A stretch of 12,144 nt of DNA, from NCBI GenBank assembly GCA_029553845.1, contig JAKPKF010000201.1, forward strand, positions 1 through 12,144, written 5' to 3'. The position numbers and the translations under genes are program-made. Positions within the stretch are counted from its first letter, which is position 1. Each line of letters opens with the position of its first letter. The notes beneath the pieces are model-generated. The model ran no database searches and had not been told where the DNA came from. It was given only the letters and a program-made list of their open reading frames with translations. This DNA is from a bacterium (GTDB lineage: Bacteria; Patescibacteria; Dojkabacteria; SC72). Below, in pieces: positions 1 through 7,143 of the stretch.

Positions 1-563
1 AAGTCTGTATGTGGCTTGTCCATATCTCTCTTTGCAAAACCATCTACATCTTGCACAGATATTGTACTTCCGTATATCTCTTCATTCTCTGTGCGAATAA
101 TACATAGCTCAAACCCTTTCTCTAAGATATTGTTTCCGACAATTTGTGCGGAATTTAGTGCGCTACTTCTTGAAAGTGGATTAACAAATCTAGATGGTCT
201 TCCTACTTCCTTAAGACCAACCTTTATCTGCTTACCAAGTTTTCTAAGAAATCTTGAGTCCATGGATTCTGGATTACCTAAAATGCTTAAACCAAAGATT
301 ACTTTGTCCTCTTTCTTCGAAAAATCGTTAAGAAATGTATCTAAATCTTCTATAATGTATCCAAATCTTATGAATCCACCAAGTCTGTTGAAGACTTTTT
401 TAAGCACCTCCTCAGAAATATCGTTACTTTTAACTAGCAGAATATTGTCTGAATATCTATGAATTGTATCTTTGTTTAAACCAAAGGTATTAAAAACAGA
501 AACAAGTTCTGCAAAAGATAAATCCTGAAAATTTCCTGACTCAAAATAGTACTGTTTGGGCAT
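1..563 (-). CDS. TRM11/THUMP-type RNA (guanine-N2) methyltransferase-like protein, N-terminal part (cut by left edge)
   Basis: Reading the minus strand from the ATG at 563 gives 187 uninterrupted codons that run off the left edge, so only the N-terminal part is visible. It starts MPKQYYFESGNFQDLSFAEL, like the opening of TRM11-type tRNA methylases (a 'YYF-G---LS-AEL' pattern). A THUMP-like region follows with LGGFIRFG (61-68), then a family-typical stretch FGLSILGNPES (90-100), KQIKVGLKEVGRPSRFV (111-127), LNSAQIVGNN (136-145) and GSTISVQDVDGFAKRD (165-180). The catalytic Rossmann domain with its NPPY-type motif should lie beyond the window. Known members methylate guanine in tRNA; the substrate here is inferred. 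The ATG overlaps the rplU stop by one base (TAATG), which suggests translational coupling. A DNA-methylase annotation is possible in databases, but the THUMP-like N-terminus argues for RNA. Confidence 0.75.
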   Translation of the reverse strand, partial: MPKQYYFESGNFQDLSFAELVSVFNTFGLNKDTIHRYSDNILLVKSNDISEEVLKKVFNRLGGFIRFGYIIEDLDTFLNDFSKKEDKVIFGLSILGNPESMDSRFLRKLGKQIKVGLKEVGRPSRFVNPLSRSSALNSAQIVGNNILEKGFELCIIRTENEEIYGSTISVQDVDGFAKRDMDKPHTD

Positions 564-961
564 TATCCTATTTTCTTAACAAGAACTTTTGTTATTAATG
601 GTCTTGAACCGAAATGCTTTCTATATCTGGATTTAGCCTTATACTTAAGACCATTTATCTTCTCTCCTTTTTTCTGAGAGGAGATTTCCAAAGAAACTTT
701 AGAACCCTCAATGTATGGGTTCCCTATTTTAATGTCTTCACCATCAGCAATTAAGAGAACCTCAGAGATTTCAATCTTGTCTCCTTTGTTACCTACTAAT
801 TTGTTAATCTCGTATTCTTTTCCTTCATATACCTTGAGCTGTACTCCAGAGATAGCGATTACTGCAAATTTATTCTTAGAAACTTTTTTTGTTTCTTCTT
901 TAACAACCCTCTTAGTTACTTTCTTTGGTGTCTTTTTAATTTCTTTCTCTATTTCTGCCAT
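563..961 (-). CDS. rplU: 50S ribosomal protein L21 with lysine-rich N-terminal extension
   Basis: L21 binds 23S rRNA in the large ribosomal subunit. Residues from about 31 to 132 match the family: FAVIAISGVQLKVYEGKEYE near the start, VLLIADGEDIKIGNPYIEG in the middle and the basic tail KYKAKSRYRKHFGSRPLITK. The usual GHRQ-like motif reads GSRP here. At 132 residues it is about 30 longer than typical L21 (around 103), because of a Lys/Glu-rich N-terminal extension (1-30) of low complexity. The start is supported by a promoter whose -10 box ends 8 bases before the ATG, with no Shine-Dalgarno sequence. The usual partner rpmA (L27) does not follow; a methylase gene does, overlapping by one base. 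Confidence 0.95.
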   Translation of the reverse strand: MAEIEKEIKKTPKKVTKRVVKEETKKVSKNKFAVIAISGVQLKVYEGKEYEINKLVGNKGDKIEISEVLLIADGEDIKIGNPYIEGSKVSLEISSQKKGEKINGLKYKAKSRYRKHFGSRPLITKVLVKKIG

Positions 962-969
962 AGGAAACG

Positions 970-998
970 ATTTTAAGTTAATATTGTCAAAAAGTCAA
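970..998 (-). promoter_or_regulatory. Sigma70-type promoter for rplU, predicted leaderless
   Basis: On the minus strand a -35 box TTGACT (998-993) is followed after exactly 17 bases by a -10 box TAAAAT (975-970). The -10 ends 8 bases before the rplU ATG at 961, so transcription would begin at or within a base or two of the start codon. It sits in the 42-base gap after the SEDS gene and would allow rplU and the methylase to be expressed apart from the division genes. Confidence 0.7.
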
Positions 999-1003
999 TA
1001 AAT

Positions 1004-2329
1004 CTAAGATATTTCATACACATCTAATATATCTTCACTCTTGTTTTTTGTCTTTCCAAGATATTTCATATATATATTCTGTACAATACCCATAGAAAAT
1101 AGTGTCATTATAGTTACAGTACCACCTGAGCTCATAAGTGGAAGTGGAATGCCCGTGGCAGGTATAGCCCCGAGATTTGTTCCTACATTAATAAAAACTC
1201 CAAGAAGGATTTGTAACCCTACTCCTATGCATATCAAGGATAACATTCTATCTTCTACCAAATTCATTCCTGTTGTAAAACATACAAGCACTATTGCTGC
1301 ATACAGGCCTAAAAGAAAGAGACTTCCAACAAGTCCAAATTCTTCTGCATAGGAAGCAAATATGAAGTCAGTTTCGTGCTCTGGTATGAACTCTCGTTTA
1401 CTTTGAGTACCATTTCCAAATCCTTTTCCAAATATCTGTCCAGAGCCTATGGCTATCCTGGACTGGTTAACATTAAAGCCAATATTACTTTCTGTTTCGG
1501 CTGGATTAAAAAATGCCTCTATTCTGTCTTTCTGGTAATCACGCAATACACTATCCCATACGACAGAGAGTAAAACCCCAAGAAGTAAGGCAACAGAAAG
1601 AGAGATTACAACAAGTATTTTAGACATCCTTCTTGAATATATTGAAAAGATGGCAATCACAATTCCCAAGATAACAAGAGCGTACCAATACCAATTACCC
1701 GTTATAGCTGCCACCAAAAACCCTGTGGTTATACTACCGATTATTGTTACCAGCACACTGTTTCTAAAAGGATTACTAAGGCCAAGAAATGCTAGCAGAA
1801 ACCATATACTCATAATTAACAGGGACATACTTCCACCTGGTTCAAGATAAATGAGGAGAAAAATAACCAAAGTACTCGCAAGAGTAATTAGAAAGAGTAT
1901 CCATTCATTGAATTTCTCTTTCATAGACATAATGCTTGCTGTAATTAGAATAACAGAAAGTTTTGCAATTTCAGATGGTTGTATCTGAAATCCACCTATG
2001 ACTAGCCATCTTCTTACACCGTTAATAACTGGAGCAAAGAATAATGTGATTACAAGAAGAGCTACAGTAACACCATATATTAGAGCTAATACTTGCCAAT
2101 ACTTAAGATATGTCAAATCAACTTTAGAGAAGAAGAGAAATCCTAGCCATCCAATTCCCAAAGCTATGACTTGTTTCCAAACAATACTAAGTTCTCCAAG
2201 ACTTCCATCTGGAAGTATCCTCGTAGAAAGAAGCGTTATTACTCCAAGAGCAGATAGAAGTATTAGTGGTAAAACAATTACTATGTTTGAACCAAAAAAA
2301 GTCCTTTTCTTAGAAATGTTAATTGGCAT
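1004..2329 (-). CDS. ftsW: SEDS-family peptidoglycan polymerase (FtsW/RodA type)
   Basis: SEDS proteins polymerise lipid II into glycan strands in the cytoplasmic membrane, working with a class B penicillin-binding protein. The 441-residue product is a polytopic membrane protein with a short basic N-terminus. Family motifs are RRWLVIGGFQIQPSE (106-120), DRIEAFFNPAE (268-278), QSRIAIGSGQIFGKGFGNGT (289-308), and IPEHETDFIF (315-324), whose Asp321 aligns with the essential SEDS aspartate. Near the C-terminus is GIPLPLMSSGGT (393-404), where most relatives have SYGGS. Details such as GSGQIFGKGFGNGTQS and NLGAIPATGIPLP resemble RodA more than FtsW; the position directly after ftsZ favours a division role. 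The symbol is thus by context. It starts 16 bases after the ftsZ stop with no strong ribosome binding site. No class B PBP gene is in the window. Confidence 0.85.
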   Translation of the reverse strand: MPINISKKRTFFGSNIVIVLPLILLSALGVITLLSTRILPDGSLGELSIVWKQVIALGIGWLGFLFFSKVDLTYLKYWQVLALIYGVTVALLVITLFFAPVINGVRRWLVIGGFQIQPSEIAKLSVILITASIMSMKEKFNEWILFLITLASTLVIFLLIYLEPGGSMSLLIMSIWFLLAFLGLSNPFRNSVLVTIIGSITTGFLVAAITGNWYWYALVILGIVIAIFSIYSRRMSKILVVISLSVALLLGVLLSVVWDSVLRDYQKDRIEAFFNPAETESNIGFNVNQSRIAIGSGQIFGKGFGNGTQSKREFIPEHETDFIFASYAEEFGLVGSLFLLGLYAAIVLVCFTTGMNLVEDRMLSLICIGVGLQILLGVFINVGTNLGAIPATGIPLPLMSSGGTVTIMTLFSMGIVQNIYMKYLGKTKNKSEDILDVYEIS

Positions 2330-2345
2330 ATGAAGATTTTAGCAC

Positions 2346-3578
2346 CTAATCTTTATCCTGTCTTCTCATAAAGGCTGGAATATCCAAAGGATCTTCTCCA
2401 TCCTCTTGAGGAATGTTTATTGTGGCTTCAGACTTCTTAACAGATTCATCATCATGCTCTTCTTTCTCGTCGTCATCTCTTTCAAATGTTTCCAACACCT
2501 CATCTTTATTATCTAGAATGTCTTCATCATCATCTATATCTTCTTTCTTTTCCTCTTCTTTAAATCCAAATGTTCTAAGAGGTTGTCCTGTTGTTTTCTG
2601 TAATTTAGTGTATACCTGTTTGTTCTCGTCAAAGCCTGTTGCTACAACTGTAATTGTTAATTCATCTCCCGCATCTGGATCAATTTGTGCACCAAATTTA
2701 ATATTTGCTGAAGGGTCTACTGCTTCTTTAATTAATTCTGAAACCTGACTAATCTCTGAGAGTGTTAAATCTGCACCAACGACATTGTAAAGAACACCAG
2801 TTGCACCCTCTATAGACATATCCAAGAGAGGACTTGTAGTTGCTTTTCTAGCGGCTTCCGCAGCTCTATTTTCTCCACTTGCACGACCTATGCCCATAAG
2901 CGCAGTACCAGCATTTTGCATAACTGACTTAGCATCATTAAAGTCTGCATTAATGTATCCTGTTTCGCTTATGAGGCTGGAAATACTTCTTACACCCTCT
3001 GCGAGCACAGAGTCTACCTTCTTCATGGCATCTATAAACGAAAGCTTCTCACTTTCATCAATTATCTCTAATAATCTTTGGTTAGGAACAACTATCAAGG
3101 TATCTACCTTGTCTCTAAGTGCTGCAATACCCTCTTCAGCTATTTCTTTTCTTTTATTACCCTCAAAATCAAAGGGCTTGGTAACAACCGCTACTGTTAG
3201 TGCACCCATGTTCTTTGCAACTCCAGCAATTATTGGTGCAGCTCCAGTTCCAGTTCCTCCACCCATACCTGCTGTAATGAAAACCATATTTGCACCCTCC
3301 AGAAGCTCCTGAATCTGGTCTAAACTTTCCTCTGCAGATTGCGCACCCATCTCATGGTTACCACCAACTCCAAGACCGTGTGTCAAATCTTCTCCAAGCT
3401 GAAGTGTAACAGGTGCAGAAGACATCTTTAATGCTTGAGCATCTGTATTAAATGCCATAAATTCAACTCCAGAAATATCGTAGTCGTTCATCATCGTATT
3501 GATGGCATTACATCCACCACCACCGACTCCCACAACCTTAATTTTTGCTACTGGATCTACATTGGTTGTAACTAACAT
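2346..3578 (-). CDS. ftsZ: Cell division protein FtsZ
   Basis: FtsZ is the tubulin-like GTPase that assembles into the cytokinetic ring at the inner face of the membrane. The 410-residue product has the nucleotide-binding loop VVGVGGGGCNAIN (15-27), the tubulin signature GGGTGTG (106-112) and the catalytic T7 loop NADFNDAK (210-217), with both acidic residues present. The C-terminal domain ends near residue 339. A strongly acidic linker rich in Asp, Glu and Lys (about 340-393) follows, then a well conserved C-terminal peptide DPLDIPAFMRR (396-406), the part that normally binds FtsA and other tethers. ftsA lies immediately upstream (23 bases), so the partner pair is intact. The ATG is preceded by only a weak AAAG-like element. 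Length and motifs are normal; nothing is missing. Confidence 0.98.
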   Translation of the reverse strand: MLVTTNVDPVAKIKVVGVGGGGCNAINTMMNDYDISGVEFMAFNTDAQALKMSSAPVTLQLGEDLTHGLGVGGNHEMGAQSAEESLDQIQELLEGANMVFITAGMGGGTGTGAAPIIAGVAKNMGALTVAVVTKPFDFEGNKRKEIAEEGIAALRDKVDTLIVVPNQRLLEIIDESEKLSFIDAMKKVDSVLAEGVRSISSLISETGYINADFNDAKSVMQNAGTALMGIGRASGENRAAEAARKATTSPLLDMSIEGATGVLYNVVGADLTLSEISQVSELIKEAVDPSANIKFGAQIDPDAGDELTITVVATGFDENKQVYTKLQKTTGQPLRTFGFKEEEKKEDIDDDEDILDNKDEVLETFERDDDEKEEHDDESVKKSEATINIPQEDGEDPLDIPAFMRRQDKD

Positions 3579-3601
3579 AACACTTTACTCGATAATTTTA
3601 A

Positions 3602-4897
3602 TTAAGGCAGTAAAGACTTAAACCATTCTCCAACTTTCCCCAAAAATCCATTTATATTTACTTTTCCTTTCTCACTGCCACTGACATCTACATCATCATC
3701 TAGGGCATGTTTTATCAAGCCTTGTACACAAGCAAAAGATGGATCGGAGATTTCCTCCGTCATTCCTGAAAGACCTGAAGGATATCCTACTCTTGCTGCG
3801 ACTCCAAATACACTTTGCGTCAATTTCGTTATATTTCTTAGTAATGCACTACCCCCTGTTAAAACTACACCTGCTGGCATAGCAATATCGTAGCCTGCTT
3901 TCGAAACATTCTCTTTTGCCATTTCAAATATCTCTTCACATCTAGCCTCTACAATTTTCTGAATCATATCTTTTGAAACACTTTTCTCTACACCAAACTC
4001 AGAAAGATCTACCTCATCACTCTTAGATTTTTTCTCAATGGGTTCATCTGCTCTTCTAAGAAGAGCTGGTGTTGAGTCCATATCTTTACCTTTTTTAACA
4101 TTGCATTTGTTATCTAATATGTCTGACATGTTTACCTTTATTTTTTCAGCATCCTCAAGAGATACTTGAAGGCCAATTGCTATATCACTGGTAATACTGT
4201 TTCCACCAAGAGGAATAGATGCACTGTAAATGATTGCACCCTCTTCAAATATCGCTATACATGTTGTTCCAGAGCCGATATCCATTAGTGTAACACCCAA
4301 TTCTTTCTCTGTATCTGTAAGTACTGAAAGTGATGATGCCCAACCATTGAATATTACATCATATACATGAAGGCCAATCTGTTCTACGCACTTTTTAATA
4401 TTCTGCCAGTAAGAATTTGGTGCAGTTATTATATGTGTTTCTACCTCTAATCTCCCACCACTCATCCCAATGGGATATTTAATTCCACCTTGATTATCTA
4501 CTACAAATTCTCTAGGGATTATATGGATAGGATTTAAATTGTCTGGCAAGGAAAGTGTTCTAGCATTTTCAATTGCTCTGTATGTATCGTCAATTGTTAT
4601 TTCACTACCTGCAACAGCTACTACTCCCTTGTTATTTAAACTTGTAACTAGCTCACCATTTATTGAAACATATACATCTGAGATTGTGACACCTGCCATT
4701 CTCTCCGCAGCCGTTACACTTTCAGATATTGCGTTAGTTGCATCATCTATATTTACTACCACACCTTTCTTTATACCCTTACTCGGATATGTACATACTC
4801 CGATAACGGAAGGTGTTTTATTATCCTCTACAGAGGATATTACTGTTGTAATCTTTGAGGAACCTACATCTATAGCTGTTATTATTTTTCGTGCCAT
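3602..4897 (-). CDS. ftsA: Cell division protein FtsA
   Basis: FtsA is an actin-like ATPase that tethers FtsZ to the membrane and recruits later divisome proteins. Visible motifs are phosphate-1 AIDVGSSK (8-15), phosphate-2 MDIGSGTT (205-212) and the adenosine motif VVLTGGSALL (344-353). The SHS2 (1C) domain lies between about 80 and 165. The last 15 residues, GFLGKVGEWFKSLLP (417-431), form the amphipathic membrane-targeting helix typical of FtsA. A charged, probably disordered insert with Lys/Glu/Asp/Ser runs from about 263 to 305 within subdomain 2; it makes the protein (431 residues) slightly longer than E. coli FtsA. A promoter in the 108-base gap upstream suggests ftsA-ftsZ-SEDS can be transcribed separately from ftsQ. 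Confidence 0.97.
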   Translation of the reverse strand: MARKIITAIDVGSSKITTVISSVEDNKTPSVIGVCTYPSKGIKKGVVVNIDDATNAISESVTAAERMAGVTISDVYVSINGELVTSLNNKGVVAVAGSEITIDDTYRAIENARTLSLPDNLNPIHIIPREFVVDNQGGIKYPIGMSGGRLEVETHIITAPNSYWQNIKKCVEQIGLHVYDVIFNGWASSLSVLTDTEKELGVTLMDIGSGTTCIAIFEEGAIIYSASIPLGGNSITSDIAIGLQVSLEDAEKIKVNMSDILDNKCNVKKGKDMDSTPALLRRADEPIEKKSKSDEVDLSEFGVEKSVSKDMIQKIVEARCEEIFEMAKENVSKAGYDIAMPAGVVLTGGSALLRNITKLTQSVFGVAARVGYPSGLSGMTEEISDPSFACVQGLIKHALDDDVDVSGSEKGKVNINGFLGKVGEWFKSLLP

Positions 4898-4928
4898 AAT
4901 CTTTAAGGCAGTAATTTTACATCAAATT

Positions 4929-4956
4929 ATTATATTGAAAGAACAACACTAAACAA
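4929..4956 (-). promoter_or_regulatory. Predicted sigma70-type promoter for ftsA-ftsZ-SEDS
   Basis: On the minus strand TTGTTT (4956-4951) is followed after 16 bases by a perfect -10 box TATAAT (4934-4929). It lies in the 108-base ftsQ-ftsA gap (4898-5005), the largest non-coding stretch in the window. Transcription would start near 4922 and give a leader of about 25 bases, so this start is unlike the leaderless ones. A second AT-rich element TAAAAT (4919-4914) lies 16 bases before the ATG. The rest of the gap is AT-rich sequence with no clear hairpin terminator. Confidence 0.55.
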
Positions 4957-5005
4957 GTTCTCTATAATAATATAATCAAAATTATATATATACGCAAGAA
5001 CTTTA

Positions 5006-5812
5006 TCAATTCTTAATCACTGGTCTTTCAAATCTAACATCCAATGACTTAAGCATAATCTTATCACTTTTGATTTTCCCTGCAACTATTACTAATCTTT
5101 CAAGTTGTGTATCTAAATCTTCACCTATAGAAAATCGCAGTATCTTGCCATCTATTGTCTGCAGTTCTAAAATATCTCCACTCAGAGTAACGCTCTCAAT
5201 ATTGTAACCTAGTGATTTAGTTACTTTGGTAACTTTAGAGATACTTTCCATAACCAATAATTTTTCTTTACCGTTTTCTAATTTAGATATATCTACAGAG
5301 GATGATGTAAGAAGATATAATTTGTTTGTTTCAATATAACCCATACAACAGTCTCTAGTTTCCCCCTCGCATACTCGCTCAAGCATAATCCCTTCAGTAG
5401 AGAGTACATAGCATTGACCCCCATTTAAAACAGAGAGTAATTCCGGTTGATATATTTCAACAAAGATTTCTAGTTTATTTGGAAGAGATTTTTTAACATC
5501 TACATTTTTAATGTAGGAGATATTAGATACTAGTTGATTATTTAATTCACTGGGAGAGAGTAAAAAGAAGTTCTCCCCGACACTATTCTCTTCTATGTAT
5601 TTTGATATGTCGTTAAGGATATTTGGCGGTATTTCAGCACCAGAGATGTCATATATTCCATACTTTTTAATATTCCAGATACCTACTAAATTTGTAACTA
5701 TAATTAAGAGTATTACTATGGTTACGAAGAGGTTCTTCCTAATAAATGCAACTGGTTTAAATCTAGATACTTTATCTAATATATGGTTAGTAGGCTGTTT
5801 TGGGATTTCCAT
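5006..5812 (-). CDS. ftsQ: Cell division protein FtsQ/DivIB
   Basis: FtsQ/DivIB is a bitopic divisome protein that links early and late division proteins. The 268-residue product has a short basic cytoplasmic tail (1-27), one membrane segment (about 28-46, with TIVILLIIVTNLVGIW) and a large outer domain. A POTRA-like segment starts near YDISGAEIPPN (54-64) and contains ISYIKNVDVKKSLPNKLEIF (98-117), the 'V-k--P--l-I-v-E--P' pattern of the family. A beta domain follows to the C-terminus. Unusually, the outer domain holds four cysteines (134, 148, 155, 156), two adjacent, which could form disulfides. It ends in TGA. The gene begins 48 bases after tRNA-Gly, with no convincing promoter between, and precedes ftsA as in standard division clusters. 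Confidence 0.88.
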   Translation of the reverse strand: MEIPKQPTNHILDKVSRFKPVAFIRKNLFVTIVILLIIVTNLVGIWNIKKYGIYDISGAEIPPNILNDISKYIEENSVGENFFLLSPSELNNQLVSNISYIKNVDVKKSLPNKLEIFVEIYQPELLSVLNGGQCYVLSTEGIMLERVCEGETRDCCMGYIETNKLYLLTSSSVDISKLENGKEKLLVMESISKVTKVTKSLGYNIESVTLSGDILELQTIDGKILRFSIGEDLDTQLERLVIVAGKIKSDKIMLKSLDVRFERPVIKN

Positions 5813-5860
5813 ACATTTAGTTTATCTTAACTTCAAATCAATGGAAAGTGGAAAATCTAA

Positions 5861-5937
5861 TGGAGCGAGAGACGGGGTTCGAACCCGCGACCTACACATT
5901 GGCAATGTGTCGTTCTAGCCAACTGAACTACTCTCGC
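5861..5937 (-). tRNA. tRNA-Gly (GCC), CCA encoded
   Basis: The minus strand folds into a full cloverleaf: acceptor GCGAGAG paired with CTCTCGC, D stem GTTC/GAAC, anticodon stem ACACA/TGTGT around loop TTGCCAA (anticodon GCC), and T stem GCGGG/CCCGT with loop TTCGAAC. The discriminator base is U, as usual for bacterial tRNA-Gly. The CCA end is encoded in the DNA (5863-5861). Only one base separates it from the CCA of tRNA-Phe upstream, and ftsQ begins 48 bases downstream. Confidence 0.97.
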
Positions 5938-5938
5938 A

Positions 5939-6014
5939 TGGTGCCGAGACCCAGGTTCGAACTGGGGACCCTTTGTTCTTCAGACAAATGCTCTACCAGC
6001 TGAGCTATCTCGGC
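5939..6014 (-). tRNA. tRNA-Phe (GAA), CCA encoded
   Basis: The minus strand forms a cloverleaf: acceptor GCCGAGA/TCTCGGC, D stem GCTC/GAGC, anticodon stem TTTGT/ACAAA around loop CTGAAGA (anticodon GAA), T stem CCCAG/CTGGG, and discriminator A. The CCA end is encoded (5941-5939). It is the first gene of a two-tRNA unit with a promoter just upstream. Confidence 0.97.
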
Positions 6015-6023
6015 ATTTACAAG

Positions 6024-6052
6024 ATAATAACAAGTAAATAAGAAATTTTCAA
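6024..6052 (-). promoter_or_regulatory. Sigma70-type promoter for the tRNA-Phe/tRNA-Gly unit
   Basis: On the minus strand TTGAAA (6052-6047) and TATTAT (6029-6024) are spaced by exactly 17 bases. The -10 box ends 9 bases before the mature 5' end of tRNA-Phe. The -35 box shares bases with the TGA stop codon of the glycosyltransferase gene. With no terminator visible after tRNA-Gly, it may also drive ftsQ. Confidence 0.65.
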
Positions 6053-7143
6053 TTATTTGCTATCCTTAACACCTTTTCTTTAAAATCATTCTTAGCAAAT
6101 CCCTTTACATATTCCACTATCTTTTTGTGACTCCACTTCTCTCTTTCAAATCTTTCAAACACTTTCTCAAATTCTGCTACATCCAAAGTACTAAAAAACA
6201 AACCAGTAGAACCTTCACTTAAACTCTCCACAATACCCCCACCCTTGTAAGCAAGAACAGGAGTACCACACAGCATAGCTTCAATTGGGAAAATACCAAA
6301 ATCCTCAATTCCACACTGAATATATCCAGAGGCTTTAGAAAGTAATTCCCACTTCTCTTTGTCAGATATCTTTCCTAAAAATTGTATATTCTTGTATCTT
6401 CGATATTTTCTTTTCAACTTTCCCTTCATACTTCCAGTACCTACAATTTTAAGCTCAAAACCTAATTTACTTGCACACTCTAAAAGAAAATCCCCACCCT
6501 TATTTGGCTCGAAAGGAGCACCAGAAACAAAATAGCTCTCCCTGTTTTCGTATATCTTTCCAACATATTCATCTACAGGAGGATATATTACATGGTCTAT
6601 TTTTCTTCCCCAGTACTTCTGTGCACGATCTTTTGTAAAATTAGAGTTTGTAATTATTATATCTGGTCTGTTGCATGCTGATGTATCCCATACCCTCATT
6701 TTGTTTAAGAGCATAATCCAAATGAATTTGAATATTCCATATTTCTCCCCAACCCTTTTGGTATATATATCCTTCATATCCCAAGCATATCTCATAGGGG
6801 AGTGAAGATAGCAGATATGCTTGCAGTAAACCGGAGTAATTACTCCGTGAGCTACACTTGAACTAGAGGAAATTACTAAATCATAGTTGGAAAAGTCAAA
6901 TTGCTCTATGGCAAATGACCACAAAGGATATGTATATCTGTAAATCTTTTTAATAAAGGGAAGTTTACTTAAAAAGGAAAAATGTATATTTGATCTATTT
7001 ATCTTTTTCGAAATATCTTCCTTACTTCCAAACAAAGCATATATATCTGCTTGAGGGTATATATCTAGGAATTTCTCCAACACCCTATTCGCACCACCCA
7101 TGCTGAAAAGCGACTCTGTGACGAAAGCTACTCTATTTTTCAT
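6049..7143 (-). CDS. GT4-family glycosyltransferase
   Basis: This is probably a cytoplasmic or membrane-associated retaining glycosyltransferase with the GT-B fold, building surface glycans from a nucleotide sugar. The 364-residue product opens with the N-terminal pattern VAFVTESLFSMGGANRVLEK (5-24), has HICYLHSPMRYAWD (109-122), typical of this GT4 subgroup, and the donor-site EX7E motif EDFGIFPIEAM (280-290) followed by GTPVLAYKGGG (293-303). I place the start at 7143. The frame stays open upstream to an ATG at 7191, but that would add 16 residues not matching the family and deepen the overlap with the previous gene. From 7143 the overlap is 11 bases (ATGAAAAATAG), which suggests translational coupling to the cohesin gene. 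It ends in TGA. The sugar and acceptor cannot be told from sequence. Confidence 0.88.
   Translation of the reverse strand: MKNRVAFVTESLFSMGGANRVLEKFLDIYPQADIYALFGSKEDISKKINRSNIHFSFLSKLPFIKKIYRYTYPLWSFAIEQFDFSNYDLVISSSSSVAHGVITPVYCKHICYLHSPMRYAWDMKDIYTKRVGEKYGIFKFIWIMLLNKMRVWDTSACNRPDIIITNSNFTKDRAQKYWGRKIDHVIYPPVDEYVGKIYENRESYFVSGAPFEPNKGGDFLLECASKLGFELKIVGTGSMKGKLKRKYRRYKNIQFLGKISDKEKWELLSKASGYIQCGIEDFGIFPIEAMLCGTPVLAYKGGGIVESLSEGSTGLFFSTLDVAEFEKVFERFEREKWSHKKIVEYVKGFAKNDFKEKVLRIANN

Noticed and set aside
16..462. A 148-codon plus-strand open frame at the left edge.
   Set aside because: The minus strand here encodes a clear TRM11-like methylase N-terminus coupled to rplU, so the plus-strand frame is a shadow.
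3602..4916. The 12-base string TTACTGCCTTAA (minus strand) occurs both at the end of ftsA (3613-3602) and just before ftsA (4916-4905), and a similar TACTGCC lies before gpmI.
   Set aside because: Exact 12-base matches are expected by chance in 12 kb of AT-rich DNA, one copy is explained by FtsA codons, and positions relative to starts differ.
5813..5860. A possible promoter before ftsQ (GATAAA at 5826-5821, minus strand, 8 bases before the ATG).
   Set aside because: The -10 match is only 4 of 6 and no -35 box lies at 17 to 18 bases, so I do not list it, though it weakly fits the leaderless spacing.
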